A DNA stretch of 64,000 bases from Streptomyces bicolor (GTDB lineage Bacteria > Actinomycetota > Actinomycetes > Streptomycetales > Streptomycetaceae): the NCBI RefSeq assembly GCF_000719285.1, contig NZ_JOFS01000032.1:1-64000 (forward strand), read 5' to 3'. Each line of letters begins with the position of its first letter. The first letter of the stretch is position 1. The notes beneath the pieces were generated by a model. That model had not been told where the DNA came from and made no database searches. It was given only the letters and a program-made list of their open reading frames with translations. Both the position numbers and the translations under genes were made by a program. Shown here in pieces: positions 38,788 through 48,345 of the stretch.

Positions 38788-38820
38788 TTGACCTTCCAAC
38801 CTTTGATCGATCATCGATCA
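38788..38820 (+). promoter_or_regulatory. aceE promoter region with perfect palindrome
   Basis: TTGACC (38788-38793) is a -35 candidate. TGATCGAT-C-ATCGATCA (38804-38820) is a perfect inverted repeat placed where the spacer and -10 should be, a classic repressor position, about 150 bases before aceE. The rest of the 476-bp gap after the small membrane protein holds no gene I can support. Confidence 0.6.
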
Positions 38821-38967
38821 GGGGGTTACAGTCGCCGACGGACCCGAGACGGAGTCGCACCACGACACCGTCACCGAAAGTCCGCCCGCCCTGTCCTGCC
38901 AAAGACCAAGGGCACACCCGAACCCTTACCGATGAGGGAACCCCCTTCGACTGAGGAAGGCGGCGAC

Positions 38968-41673
38968 ATGACCGACCCCAACGCCATCCAGCCGAGCGAG
39001 CTCGACCAGCTCCCGGACCGCGACCCCGAGGAAACCGCCGAATGGCAGGCCTCACTGGACGCGGTCGCCAAGGCGGCCGGTCCACACCGCGCCGCGTACC
39101 TGATGCGCCGCACGCTGGAGCGGGCCGAGGGCACCGGCATCGCGCTGCCCAAGCTCCTCGAGACCGACTACGTCAACACCATCCCGACCGCCGCCGAGCC
39201 GGGCGTGCCCGGTGACGAGGCGATGGAAGCCCGTATCACCGCGTGGAACCGCTGGAACGCGGCCGCGATGGTGACCCGCGGCTCCAAACACGGCGTCGGC
39301 GGCCACATCGCCACCTTCGCCTCCGCGGCCTGGCTCTACGAGACCGGCTTCAACCACTTCTTCAAGGGCAAGGAGGCCGACGGCTCGGGCGACCAGCTCT
39401 ACATCCAGGGCCACGCCTCCCCCGGCATCTACGCCCGCGCCTTCCTCGACGGCCGCCTGACCGAGGCACACCTCGACAACTTCCGCCAGGAGGCGGGCGG
39501 CAACGGACTCCCGTCGTATCCGCACCCCCGCCGCCTGCCCTGGCTGTGGGAGTTCCCGACGGTGTCCATGGGCCTCGGCCCGCTGTCGGCGATCTACCAG
39601 GCGCGCTTCAACCGCTACCTCACCAACCGCGGCATCAAGGACGTCTCCGCCTCCCACGTGTGGGCGTTCCTCGGTGACGGCGAGATGGACGAGCCGGAGT
39701 CCACGGCGGCACTCGCCCTGGCCTCCCGCGAGGGCCTGGACAACCTGACCTTCGTCATCAACTGCAATCTGCAGCGCCTCGACGGCCCGGTCCGCGCCAA
39801 CTTCAAGATCGTGCAGGAGCTGGAGGCCCAGTTCCGCGGCGCGGGTTGGAACGTCGTCAAGACCCTCTGGGGCACGGCGTGGGACGAGCTGTTCCAGCTC
39901 GACACCACGGGCGCGCTCGTACGACGGCTCCGCGAGGTACCGGACGCGCAGGTGCAGACGTACCAGACCCGCGACGCCGCCTACATCCGCCAGGACTTCT
40001 TCGGCAAGGACCCGGCGCTCGTCGAGATGGCGAAGCTGCTGAGCGACGACAAGATCCTGGAGTGCTTCCACCTCTCCCGCGGTGGCCACGAGGCGCGCAA
40101 GGTCTACGCCGCCTACAAGGCCGCCGTCGAGTTCAAGGGCGCGCCGACGGTCATCCTGGCCCAGACGGTCAAGGGCTTCACGCTCGGCGAGGGCTTCGCG
40201 TCGAAGAACGCCAACCACCAGATGAAGAAGCTGTCGGTGGACGAGTTCAAGGCGATGCGTGACCTGCTGGAGCTGCCGATCTCCGACAGCCAGTTCGTCA
40301 ACGGGGTCGTCCCCTACGGCCACCCCGGCACCGACTCCCCCGAGGTCCGCTACCTCCAGGAGCGCCGCGCTGCCCTCGGCGGCCCGGCCCCGGCCCGCCG
40401 CGTCCACCCGGTGGCCCCGCTGCCGGCCCCGGCGGAGAAGGCGTTCGCGTCCTTCGACAAGGGCTCCGGCTCCCAGAACGTGGCCACGACGATGGCCTTC
40501 GTCCGCCTCATCAAGGACCTGGTCCGCGACAAGGAGACGGGCAAGCGCTGGGTGCCGATCGTGCCCGACGAGGCGCGCACCTTCGGCATGGAGAGCCTGT
40601 TCCCCTCCCTCGGGATCTACTCCCCCAAGGGCCAGACGTACGAGCCGGTCGACCGCGACCAGCTCATGTACTACAAGGAGGCCAAGAACGGCCAGATCCT
40701 CAACGAGGGGATCACCGAGGCCGGTTCGATGGCCGACTTCATCGCCGCGTCCACCGCGTACTCCACGCACGGCGAAGCGATGATCCCGTTCTACATCTTC
40801 TACTCGATGTTCGGCTGGCAGCGCACGGCCGACCAGATGTGGCAGCTCGGCGACCAGCTCGGCCGCGGCTTCCTCATCGGCGCCACGGCCGGCCGTACGA
40901 CGCTGACGGGCGAGGGCCTGCAGCACGCGGACGGTCACTCGCCGGTGATCGCGGCGACGAACCCGGCGGCGCTGACGTACGACCCGGCGTTCGCGTACGA
41001 GGTCGCGGCGATCGTCAAGGACGGCCTGCGTCGCATGTACGGCGAGGCCGCGCCGGGTGAGGACCCGAACGTCTTCTACTACCTCACCGTCTACAACGAG
41101 CCGCTCCCGCAGCCCGCGAAGCCGGCCGTGGACGGGATCGACGAGGGCATCGTCAAGGGCCTGTACCGCTTCAACACGGCGGAGTCGGCGGGCGTGAACG
41201 TGGCCGCGGCGAACGCCCCGCGCATCCAGCTCCTCGGCTCCGGCACGGCGATCCACTGGACGCTGGAGGCGCAGAGGCTGCTCGCCGAGGAGTGGGGTGT
41301 CGCCGCCGACGTCTGGTCGGCGACGTCCTGGACGGAGCTGCGCCGGGAGGCCCTGGAGGCGGACGCGGCCCTGCTGCGCGGCGAGGAGCGGGTGCCGTAC
41401 GTCCGACAGGCGCTCCAGGGTGCCGAGGGTCCGGTGCTGGCGGTCTCCGACTACATGCGCCAGGTCCCGGACCAGATCGCCCAGTGGGTCGAGCAGGACT
41501 ACTCCTCCCTCGGCGCCGACGGTTTCGGCCTCTCCGACACCCGCGAGGCGGCCCGCCGCCACTTCGGCGTCGACGCCCGGTCGATCGTCGTCGCGGCCCT
41601 GGCCCAGCTCGCGAAGCGGGGCGAGGTCAAGGCGACGGCCGTGAAGGAAGCGCGGGAGAAGTACGGGCTGTAA
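38968..41673 (+). CDS. aceE: Pyruvate dehydrogenase E1 component, homodimeric type
   Basis: A 901-aa thiamine-diphosphate enzyme that decarboxylates pyruvate and acetylates the E2 lipoyl groups. The TPP/Mg motif is visible as [10 protein letters not shown] ending in [10 protein letters not shown], with [14 protein letters not shown] and [16 protein letters not shown] in the active-site region and the transketolase-like pyrimidine domain around 490-690 ([23 protein letters not shown]). Length and sequence are of the AceE family, not the alpha-beta heterotetramer. ATG at 38968 has GGAAGG upstream. A palindromic operator lies in its promoter region. It cooperates with SucB-type E2 and LpdA. Confidence 0.97.
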   Translation: MTDPNAIQPSELDQLPDRDPEETAEWQASLDAVAKAAGPHRAAYLMRRTLERAEGTGIALPKLLETDYVNTIPTAAEPGVPGDEAMEARITAWNRWNAAAMVTRGSKHGVGGHIATFASAAWLYETGFNHFFKGKEADGSGDQLYIQGHASPGIYARAFLDGRLTEAHLDNFRQEAGGNGLPSYPHPRRLPWLWEFPTVSMGLGPLSAIYQARFNRYLTNRGIKDVSASHVWAFLGDGEMDEPESTAALALASREGLDNLTFVINCNLQRLDGPVRANFKIVQELEAQFRGAGWNVVKTLWGTAWDELFQLDTTGALVRRLREVPDAQVQTYQTRDAAYIRQDFFGKDPALVEMAKLLSDDKILECFHLSRGGHEARKVYAAYKAAVEFKGAPTVILAQTVKGFTLGEGFASKNANHQMKKLSVDEFKAMRDLLELPISDSQFVNGVVPYGHPGTDSPEVRYLQERRAALGGPAPARRVHPVAPLPAPAEKAFASFDKGSGSQNVATTMAFVRLIKDLVRDKETGKRWVPIVPDEARTFGMESLFPSLGIYSPKGQTYEPVDRDQLMYYKEAKNGQILNEGITEAGSMADFIAASTAYSTHGEAMIPFYIFYSMFGWQRTADQMWQLGDQLGRGFLIGATAGRTTLTGEGLQHADGHSPVIAATNPAALTYDPAFAYEVAAIVKDGLRRMYGEAAPGEDPNVFYYLTVYNEPLPQPAKPAVDGIDEGIVKGLYRFNTAESAGVNVAAANAPRIQLLGSGTAIHWTLEAQRLLAEEWGVAADVWSATSWTELRREALEADAALLRGEERVPYVRQALQGAEGPVLAVSDYMRQVPDQIAQWVEQDYSSLGADGFGLSDTREAARRHFGVDARSIVVAALAQLAKRGEVKATAVKEAREKYGL

Positions 41674-41688
41674 CGGCTGACGGTCAGT

Positions 41689-41718
41689 GAAGGGGTACGG
41701 CAGCCGCCGTACCCCTTC
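41689..41718 (+). terminator. Hairpin terminator after aceE
   Basis: A perfect 13-bp stem GAAGGGGTACGGC/GCCGTACCCCTTC with a 4-base loop, 16 bases after the stop. Confidence 0.85.
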
Positions 41719-41748
41719 GTTGTCAGTGGGCCCCGGCATGATGGCCGT

Positions 41749-42723
41749 ATGCGTGCTGCCCGGCTCATCAAGATGGTGCTGCTTCTTCAGTCCCGGCCCT
41801 CCATGACCGCCGGCGAGCTCGCGCGCGAGCTGGAGGTGTCCGAGCGGACCGTCACCCGGGACGCGCAGGCGCTGTCCGAGGCCGGTGTTCCCGTCTACGC
41901 CGACCGGGGGCGGGCCGGCGGGTACCGGCTGATCGGGGGGTACCGGACCCGGCTGACGGGGCTGGGCCGGAGCGAGGCCGAGGCGTTGTTCCTGTCCGGC
42001 GTCCCCGGGGCGCTGCGGGAGATGGGGCTGGAGGACGCCGCCTCCGCCGCCCGCCTGAAGGTGTCGGCGGCCCTGATGCCCTCTCTGCGCGACGCCTCCC
42101 GTACGGCATCCCAGCGGTTCCATCTCGACGCCCCGAACTGGTTCAAGGAACCGAAGACCCCCGAGCTGCTGCCGGCCGTCGCGGACGCGGTGTGGGACGA
42201 CCGGCGGATCGTGGCCCGGTACCGGCGCGGGGAGGGCGAGGTCGAGCGGGAGCTGGAGCCGTACGGGCTCGTACTGAAGGCGGGGGTCTGGTATCTCTGC
42301 GCCCGCGTGGCGGGGCACGGCTCGTACCGGGTGTACCGGATCGACCGGTTCATCGCCGTCGACGCCGGTGACGAGCGGTTCGAGCGGGACGAGGAGTTCG
42401 ATCTGCCGGGCTTCTGGGACGAGCGGGCGGAGCAGTTCGCACGGTCCATCCTGCGGACCGAGGTCATGGCCCGGGTGTCCCCGGACGGCGCGCGCAGGCT
42501 GCCGTACGCCGTCGACCCGCAGTCCGCGCGGGAGGCGCTGGAGGCGTCGGGCGCGCCGGACGGGGACGGCTGGGTGACGCTGACCCTCCCCGTGGAGTCC
42601 GAGGAGGTCGCCCACACGCAGCTCTCGACGCTCGGGCCGGAGGTCGAGGTGCTGGCGCCGGAGGCGCTGAGGGCCCGTTTCGCGAGCGACGCGATACGGC
42701 TGGCGGCGCTGTATCGCGCATGA
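41749..42723 (+). CDS. WYL-domain transcriptional regulator
   Basis: A 324-aa regulator. The N-terminal winged helix-turn-helix (HTH_11) shows LARELEVSERTVTRDAQALS and a GRAGGYRLIGGYR wing. The middle is a WYL ligand-binding domain with GLVLKAGVWYLCARV and YRIDRFIAV, and the C-terminal WCX-type extension has LPVESEEVAHTQLSTLG. The family binds nucleotides or small ligands and often controls stress, DNA-damage or defence genes. No target is obvious beside it. The start follows CATGAT by 6 bases, a leaderless layout. Confidence 0.92.
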   Translation: MRAARLIKMVLLLQSRPSMTAGELARELEVSERTVTRDAQALSEAGVPVYADRGRAGGYRLIGGYRTRLTGLGRSEAEALFLSGVPGALREMGLEDAASAARLKVSAALMPSLRDASRTASQRFHLDAPNWFKEPKTPELLPAVADAVWDDRRIVARYRRGEGEVERELEPYGLVLKAGVWYLCARVAGHGSYRVYRIDRFIAVDAGDERFERDEEFDLPGFWDERAEQFARSILRTEVMARVSPDGARRLPYAVDPQSAREALEASGAPDGDGWVTLTLPVESEEVAHTQLSTLGPEVEVLAPEALRARFASDAIRLAALYRA

Positions 42724-42898
42724 GCGCTGACGGAGTCGTACGCGAGAGATACGCAGACGATTCGTAACCTCCGCACCCCTGCGGCAATCCGCGATCCGCA
42801 ATCCCTAATCCGCGAGGCACGAGGCGCGATGCGCCCCTATAACAATCCGCCGCACTCCACGTGCGCCCCACCCGCCCAGGGCCGATGCTTGACCCGTG

Positions 42899-43417
42899 AT
42901 GGACGAGACGGAGTTCTGGGAGCTGATCGACGGAACCAGGGAGGCCGCCGAGGGCGACCCCGAGGAGCAGGCCGACCTGCTGGTGGACCGGCTCCTGGCG
43001 CTGGACCCGGAGATGGTCCTGGACTTCGCCCGTCACTTCGAGGCCCGCTACAGCCGCGCGTACACCTGGGACCTCTGGGCCGCCGCCTGGGTCCTGCTGG
43101 ACGGGGCCAGCGACGACGCGTTCGACTTCTTCCGGTGCTGGCTCATCGGCCAGGGCCGCGAGGTGTACGAGGGCGGTGTGCACGACCCCGACTCCCTGGC
43201 CGACCTGCTGGACGACTTCGACGAGGAGTTCGACGGCGACGGTGAGGAACTCGGCTACGCGGCCGACGAGGCCTACGAACAGCTCACCGGCACGGTCGCC
43301 CCCGACCTCGGCATCCCTCCCGCGCCCCCGGAACCGGCGGGCACGCCGGTCGACCTCGAGAACGAACGGGCGCTGGCGGAGCGGTTGCCCAGGCTCTGGG
43401 AGCGGTTCAAGGACTGA
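42899..43417 (+). CDS. DUF4240 protein
   Basis: A soluble, strongly acidic 172-aa protein beginning MDETEFWELIDGTREA, with ARHFEARYSRAYTWDLW, GASDDAFDFFRCWLIGQGRE and a DDDFDEE-rich centre. This is the DUF4240 family, widespread in streptomycetes with no known function; it is reminiscent of small predicted immunity or housekeeping proteins. ATG at 42899 is used; the GTG three bases earlier stands 6 bases after GATGCT and could be a leaderless start adding one residue. Confidence 0.85.
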   Translation: MDETEFWELIDGTREAAEGDPEEQADLLVDRLLALDPEMVLDFARHFEARYSRAYTWDLWAAAWVLLDGASDDAFDFFRCWLIGQGREVYEGGVHDPDSLADLLDDFDEEFDGDGEELGYAADEAYEQLTGTVAPDLGIPPAPPEPAGTPVDLENERALAERLPRLWERFKD

Positions 43418-43465
43418 GCCGCCGGCGAGCCACGACGACTGGACGACGGCCCCGAGGCCCGCGGT

Positions 43466-43681
43466 TCAGGCCGCCGCGCGTCTGCGGCTCGGCTCCGACG
43501 GGAGGTACGCCTGCGCGTGGTCGGCCTTCACCGCGTGGTACATCGGGGCCTTGTTGGCCTGGTCGAGCGCGGATGCCGTGACGGCGGCCGGGCCAAGGAC
43601 GACGGTCGCGACCGCGCAGACCACGGTCCACACGCGCTTGCTGCTGTTGCCGTTGCTGCTGCCGCTGTTTCTGCTGCTCAT
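43466..43681 (-). CDS. Small exported or membrane-anchored protein, 71 aa
   Basis: A 71-aa protein with a polar Ser/Asn-rich N-terminus, a hydrophobic segment VWTVVCAVATVVLGPAAV with an ASA site suggestive of signal-peptidase cleavage, and a mature part of about 35 residues (DQANKAPMYHAVKADHAQAY then an Arg/Ala tail). GGAGG lies 8 bases before the ATG. No family is recognised. It converges with the DUF4240 gene; the function is unknown. Confidence 0.6.
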   Translation of the reverse strand: MSSRNSGSSNGNSSKRVWTVVCAVATVVLGPAAVTASALDQANKAPMYHAVKADHAQAYLPSEPSRRRAAA

Positions 43682-43911
43682 GATCCCCGCCTCCGGTCAG
43701 TGGTGTGCATGACGATAGGTAGGCATGCTCTGGGTGATCATTGAGCCGGCTACGAGAAACCTGGGAGAGCGGGGCCGCGCGGCGGGCCAACCCGTGAGAG
43801 CACGCACACCCGGAGTTCGGGCGCCCGTCGGCGGCCGTTCACCCGCGGACTCTTGACCACTGCGGTGATCCCCGGCTTACGGTGGCCGCCCCGACCAGGA
43901 GCACCCTGCCC

Positions 43912-45039
43912 ATGACCAGCCTGTTCGTGCGGGAGATACCGCGCGCGGAACACCTCGCCCATCTGCGGCGGTATCCCGACGCGAGCCATCTCCAGATCCC
44001 CGAGTGGGGCGACGTGAAGCCCGACTGGCTGCCGGAGAGCGTCGGCTGGTTCGACGGCGAGACGATGATCGCGACGGCGCTGGTGCTGTACCGGCCGCTG
44101 CCCGGAACCAGGCGCTACCTCGCCTACATCCCCGACGGACCCGCGATCGACTGGCGTGCCCCGCGCCTGGAGCAGTGGCTGGACCCGCTCGTCGCCCACC
44201 TGAAGCGGATCGGGGCGTTCTCGGTCCGGATCGGCCCGCCCCTCGTCGTACGGCACTGGGACGCGGCCACCGTGGCGGCGGGCATCGCCGACCCCGCCGT
44301 ACGTCATCTGCGCGATCTGCCCGCGGCCGGCATCGACGGGTACGCGCTCGACGTGGCGGAACGGCTGCGGCGGCTCGGGTGGCGGCGGTGCGCGGAGGAC
44401 GAGGGGAGCGGTTTTGGCCTCGGTCAGCCGCGCTACGGCTGTGAGATCCCGTTGACGGGGCGCTCGGTGGACGACCTGCGCGGCGCCCTCGCCCCGCACT
44501 GGGAGCAGTCGTTGCGTACGGCCGAGGAGGCGGGGGTCCGGGTCTCCTGGGGCTCGGCCGCCGACCTGCCCGAGTTCTACCGTCTGTACACCGCGACCGC
44601 CGCCCGCGACGGGTTCAAGGCGCGCCCGCTGGACTACTTCGCGCGTATGTGGAAGGCCCTGAACGCCGAGGACGACGACCGGTTGCGGCTCTATCTCGCC
44701 GAGTACGACGGCGAGGTGCTCTCCGCGGCCCTCATGATCAGCGTCGGCTCCCGCGTCTGGCACTCCTACGCCGCGTCCGGCCGCCGGGGCCGGCAACTGC
44801 GGCCCAGCAGCGCACTGTTGTGGCGCATGCTGGGCGACGCCCGGGCGGCGGGCGCCGACACCTACGACCTGCGCTCCATCACCCCCACCCTCACCGAGGA
44901 CCGCCTGCTCGGCCGCCTCCACTTCAAGACGGGGGCGGGCGGCCGGGCGGTGGAGTACCTCGGGGAGTGGGAGCTGCCGGTGGGGAGCCAGGGGAAGGTG
45001 TTGCAGCGGGCGTTGGGGGTGTATCTCGGGCGCAGGTGA
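43912..45039 (+). CDS. FemABX-family aminoacyltransferase-like protein
   Basis: A 375-aa protein of the FemABX class (double GNAT fold), which transfers amino acids from tRNA to lipid II cross-bridges. Typical segments are SHLQIPEWGDVKPDWLPE near the N-terminus, YLAYIPDGPAIDW, FGLGQPRYGCEIPL, LRLYLAEYDGEVLSAALMI and the C-terminal TYDLRSITPTLTEDRLLG region. In Streptomyces a FemX enzyme adds the single Gly of the cross-bridge; whether this paralogue does so is not clear. ATG at 43912 follows AGGAG by 10 bases. Confidence 0.85.
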   Translation: MTSLFVREIPRAEHLAHLRRYPDASHLQIPEWGDVKPDWLPESVGWFDGETMIATALVLYRPLPGTRRYLAYIPDGPAIDWRAPRLEQWLDPLVAHLKRIGAFSVRIGPPLVVRHWDAATVAAGIADPAVRHLRDLPAAGIDGYALDVAERLRRLGWRRCAEDEGSGFGLGQPRYGCEIPLTGRSVDDLRGALAPHWEQSLRTAEEAGVRVSWGSAADLPEFYRLYTATAARDGFKARPLDYFARMWKALNAEDDDRLRLYLAEYDGEVLSAALMISVGSRVWHSYAASGRRGRQLRPSSALLWRMLGDARAAGADTYDLRSITPTLTEDRLLGRLHFKTGAGGRAVEYLGEWELPVGSQGKVLQRALGVYLGRR

Positions 45040-45107
45040 GGCGGCCGGGGGCGGGTGCTTGGCGTGGGGTTCGCGGGGCGGGGCAGTGGGTGGGCGGCGC
45101 TGGGCTG

Positions 45108-45470
45108 TGGGCATGCGCGACCGGGACAGTGGGCCGCCGGGGCCGGGGGCAGCGGGCATGCCCGGCCGGGGACGGTGAGCCGACGAGGCCCGGAGCAACG
45201 GGCATGCCCGGCCGGGGACAGTGAGCCGACGAGGCCCGGAGCAACGGGCATGCCCGGCCGGGGACAGTGGCCGGGGGCAGCGGTGATCTGCGGCCAGGAC
45301 AACAGGTGAGGCGGCCAGGACAGCGGTCGCGCGCGGCCAGGACAACAGGTGGGCACACCCAGGACAGCAGGTGGGGCGGCCAGGACCGAGGTCCCGCACG
45401 GCCAGGGCAGCGGTCCGGCCGTGACAGCTGGTGGATGTCCGCGACAGCGCAGAGATGTGTCCGCCGCAGC
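45108..45470. repeat. Minisatellite-like tandem repeats between convergent genes
   Basis: A 46-bp unit starting CGGGCATGCCCGGCCGGGGA recurs at 45153, 45199 and 45245 (the last diverging after about 26 bases), with a decayed copy before at about 45108. Downstream, shorter GCGGCCAGGACAACAGGTG-type units recur to about 45470. Each 46-bp unit contains the palindrome GGGCATGCCC. The unit is not a multiple of three and no gene is supported in this 457-bp gap between the FemX-like and amidase-like genes. Confidence 0.8.
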
Positions 45471-45496
45471 AAGGGTGTCCGCCGTGGGGCCGTCGG

Positions 45497-46951
45497 TCAC
45501 GTGGTTCTGCCCTGGAGGTGGGCCGCCAGTTGTCTGATCTCGGGGAGGCGGGCGGAGAGGGCGGCGCCCGGGCAGCTGGTCATGTAGCCGTCGTCGTGGC
45601 CGGCGAGCGCGGGGAGCGTGGCGGTGGTGCCGGAGGCGTAGCGGCTGTGGCTGTTGCTGGAGGTCAGGCGGACCTTCGCACGCGGGTCGGTGTCGGACTG
45701 CCCCAGCTTCCACGCGGCCAGCGCGGCGATCGACTCGGCCATGGCCTTCGGTACGTCGACGCCGGCCGTGAAGGTGCCGAGGGCGGCGATGCCGGTGGTG
45801 CGGTGGTTGAAACCCTGGGTGTGGGCGCCGGTGACGGCCCGGTCGACGCCTCCCGCGCGGCCCTCGTAGATGGTGCCGCAGCGGTCGACGAGGAAGTTGT
45901 AGCCGATGTCGTCCCAGTCGCGGGAGCCGGTCTGGCCGGCGTACAGGTAGCGGATGATGCGGGGTACGTCGGCGCAGTCGTAGCCGTTGGGCGAGTCGGT
46001 GTGGTGGACGAAGACGGCGACGACCCTGTCGTCGTAGCGCGGGGGCGGCTGGGCGCGCCGGCTGCCTGCGTCCAGCCATGCCGACCTCGGCACGATGTCC
46101 GGCCGGGGCGCCTGGTACGACGCGGCCTGCCGCGCCACAACCGCCCGCCCACCCGCCGCGACGGTCCGCTCGACCCCGCTCGCACACAGCACCAGCGCGA
46201 GAACGGCGGCGAGACCGGGGAGACAGCCGAGGAGCACGAGGAGGACGGGTGGGACAGGCCGGCCGGTGAAGGGTCGGGGGCCGGTCCGTGGACCTCGGCG
46301 CGCGAAGGCTCGACGGCCGGCGCGGAGACATCGGCCGGTGAGAGCTTGAGGACCGGTGCGAAGGCGGCGGCTGGGGAAAGCCTGAGGACCGGCGCGGAGA
46401 CGCCGGCCAGGGAAAGCCTGAGAACCGGCGCGAAGACGTCGGCCAGGGAAAGCCTGAGGGCCGGCGCGACGCCGATCGCCAGGCTCACCGCGCACGACCG
46501 ACCCTTCTCGCCCGGCAGGCTCACCGCGCACGACCGGCTCGTCTCGCACGACCGGCTCGTCTCGCAAGCCCGGCGCCGTACGCGAGTCACCGGAAGCTCC
46601 CGGATCCCCCGCTGTCGGTCGACCGCCCGCCGCATCCCGCCCCCCGGCGTCCGCCACCCCTCGTACGCGCCCCACTCCCGGGCCCGAGGCAGCCTCCACG
46701 CCCTCAACCCCCACAGGACGCGCCTCCTCGCCCCCCGCACGACGCGCCGCCTCAGCCCCCGCCGAACGCACCGACTCGCCCCCCGATGGTCGCCCAACCC
46801 CCTCCACCCCCTCGACTCCCGCCGCACCACCACCCCGCGCCCCCGCCACCCCCCACATCCGCGCAGCCCAAGCTATCCGTACGGCACGTGGTCTTCGTCT
46901 CCCCCGTGTTCTCCGGAAGACCCGTCGGGTGACCCGTCGGAAGGCACGCAT
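45497..46951 (-). CDS. PGRP-type N-acetylmuramoyl-L-alanine amidase-like protein with repeat-rich N-terminus
   Basis: The C-terminal ~200 residues are a peptidoglycan-recognition/amidase_2 domain: VFVHHTDSPNGYDC with a zinc His, WDDIGYNFLVDRCGTIYEGR, GAHTQGFNHRTTGIAALG and the terminal GHDDGYMTSCPG with His and Cys ligands. A hydrophobic segment VLLVLLGCLPGLAAVLALVL precedes it as a signal or anchor. The N-terminal ~230 residues are basic and repetitive, including a 12-residue unit of RRLRAGPQAFPG type in about five copies. ATG at 46951 is the best conventional start but its ribosome site is poor; the true start may be much closer to the hydrophobic segment. Confidence 0.75.
   Translation of the reverse strand: MRAFRRVTRRVFRRTRGRRRPRAVRIAWAARMWGVAGARGGGAAGVEGVEGVGRPSGGESVRSAGAEAARRAGGEEARPVGVEGVEAASGPGVGRVRGVADAGGRDAAGGRPTAGDPGASGDSRTAPGLRDEPVVRDEPVVRGEPAGREGSVVRGEPGDRRRAGPQAFPGRRLRAGSQAFPGRRLRAGPQAFPSRRLRTGPQALTGRCLRAGRRAFARRGPRTGPRPFTGRPVPPVLLVLLGCLPGLAAVLALVLCASGVERTVAAGGRAVVARQAASYQAPRPDIVPRSAWLDAGSRRAQPPPRYDDRVVAVFVHHTDSPNGYDCADVPRIIRYLYAGQTGSRDWDDIGYNFLVDRCGTIYEGRAGGVDRAVTGAHTQGFNHRTTGIAALGTFTAGVDVPKAMAESIAALAAWKLGQSDTDPRAKVRLTSSNSHSRYASGTTATLPALAGHDDGYMTSCPGAALSARLPEIRQLAAHLQGRTT
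46249..46471. repeat. 36-bp tandem repeats in the amidase-like gene 5' region
   Basis: A 36-bp unit with core GGCCAGGGAAAGCCTGAG recurs about five times with divergence, matching the 12-residue protein repeat on the minus strand. The unit keeps frame in all three minus-strand phases, so frame assignment relies on continuity with the amidase domain. Confidence 0.75.
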
Positions 46952-47138
46952 GGTCCTACTGTCCGACCGATCCGGTCCGCCCGCGATGTGTGGTGTGCCA
47001 CCCGGTGGAACCATCGTCCCGGTCCGGGGCGTTTCTCCAGGTGCACGCTGCGTGGCCGGTTCCCGGCGGCACGCGTGTGTGTGCTGATCAACGGGCGCTT
47101 TGCGCGCGTACTAAGGGGTCCGAGAGAAAGGCGGCTCC

Positions 47139-48323
47139 GTGGACCTGCTCGACATCCTGCTGTTGCTGGTGATCCTGGCCTACGCGGCGTCCGGCTACCG
47201 GCGTGGACTGGTCGCCGGCTGCGTCTCGCTGGCCGGCTTCGTCGGCGGCGCGGTGATCGGCGTATGGATCCTGCCGTGGATGATGGACCTGGTCACCCCG
47301 GGCACGACCCAGGCGACCGTGACCGCGGTGCTCACGGTGCTGGTCCCGGCGGTGCTCGTGCACGAGTTCGCGGGGCGGCTGGCGCTGCGGCTGCGCCGGG
47401 AGCTGGACCGGGGGCCGCTCAGGGTGGCCGACGGGGTCGGCGGGGCCGTGGCCAACTCGGTGGCCGTGCTGATCGTGGCCTGGGTGGCGGCCAGTGTGCT
47501 CGCCGCGTCCTCCTCATCGCTGCTCACCTCCGCCATCCGGGACTCCCGGCTGCTCGGCACCGTGCAGGACGCGATGCCGGACACCACCCCGGCCTGGTTC
47601 TCGCGAGCCACCTCCGCGCTCACCGAGGCCGGGTTCCCGCAGGTCTTCAACCCCTTCGAGAACGAGTCGACGGCCGAGGTCGCGAAGCCCACCGGCGACA
47701 GCGTCACGGCGGCCGCGACGAACGCCGCCAAGCTCAGCACCGTCAAGATCGAGGGCGTCTCGGGCACCCAGGGCCGCGAGGGCAGCGGCTTCGTCTACGC
47801 CCCGCGGCACGTCATGACCAACGCCCACGTGGTGGCCGGCATCGACGAGCCCGGCGTGCGGATAGGCGGCGTCGGGCGGTCGTACGAGTCACGGGTGGTG
47901 CTCTTCGACCCGGACCGCGACGTCGCGGTGCTGTACGTGCCCGATCTGCGCGCCCCCGTCCTGCCGTTCGACGACGACGCCGACCGCGGCGACTCGGCCG
48001 TCGTCGCGGGCTACCCGGAGGACGGCGACCTGAACCTCCAGGCGGCGACGGTCGCGAACCGCGTACGGGCGACCGGCCAGAACATCTACAACGACGACAC
48101 CGTCACCCGCGAGATCTACTCGATCCGCTCCACCGTGCGCCCCGGCAACTCCGGCGGTCCGCTGCTCACCACCGACGGCAAGGTGTTCGGCGTCGTCTTC
48201 GCCCGCTCCACCTCCGACGACGAGACCGGCTACGTCCTGACGGCGGCCGAGGTCGCGGCCGACGCGCGGCGCGCGGCGAGCGCGACGGCAGCGGTGGACA
48301 CGGGGGATCTCGTCACGTCCTGA
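47139..48323 (+). CDS. MarP-like membrane serine protease (CvpA + trypsin domains)
   Basis: A 394-aa protease. The N-terminal ~165 residues form a four-helix CvpA/colicin V production-type membrane domain (ILLLLVILAYAASGYRRGLV). The extracytoplasmic chymotrypsin-like domain has the catalytic His in HVMTNAHVVAG, Asp in FDPDRDVAVLYV and Ser in VRPGNSGGPLL. This is the architecture of mycobacterial MarP (Rv3671c), needed for acid and oxidative resistance through cleavage of a cell-wall hydrolase. The GTG follows GAGAAAGGCGG. The amidase-like gene is divergent next door, a suggestive partner given MarP biology, but that link is inference. Confidence 0.93.
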   Translation: MDLLDILLLLVILAYAASGYRRGLVAGCVSLAGFVGGAVIGVWILPWMMDLVTPGTTQATVTAVLTVLVPAVLVHEFAGRLALRLRRELDRGPLRVADGVGGAVANSVAVLIVAWVAASVLAASSSSLLTSAIRDSRLLGTVQDAMPDTTPAWFSRATSALTEAGFPQVFNPFENESTAEVAKPTGDSVTAAATNAAKLSTVKIEGVSGTQGREGSGFVYAPRHVMTNAHVVAGIDEPGVRIGGVGRSYESRVVLFDPDRDVAVLYVPDLRAPVLPFDDDADRGDSAVVAGYPEDGDLNLQAATVANRVRATGQNIYNDDTVTREIYSIRSTVRPGNSGGPLLTTDGKVFGVVFARSTSDDETGYVLTAAEVAADARRAASATAAVDTGDLVTS

Positions 48324-48345
48324 CACACCTCCCGAGGTGGACGGC

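Noticed and set aside
39052..42801. 1249-codon open frame antisense to aceE and the WYL regulator
   Set aside because: It spans two well-supported genes on the other strand, and its composition is antisense-like with no motif.
45108..45470. CRISPR array
   Set aside because: The repeats are directly tandem without unique spacers and there are no cas genes nearby.
45108..45470. Protein-coding gene in the repeat region
   Set aside because: The 46-bp unit shifts frame at each copy and no ribosome site or domain is present.
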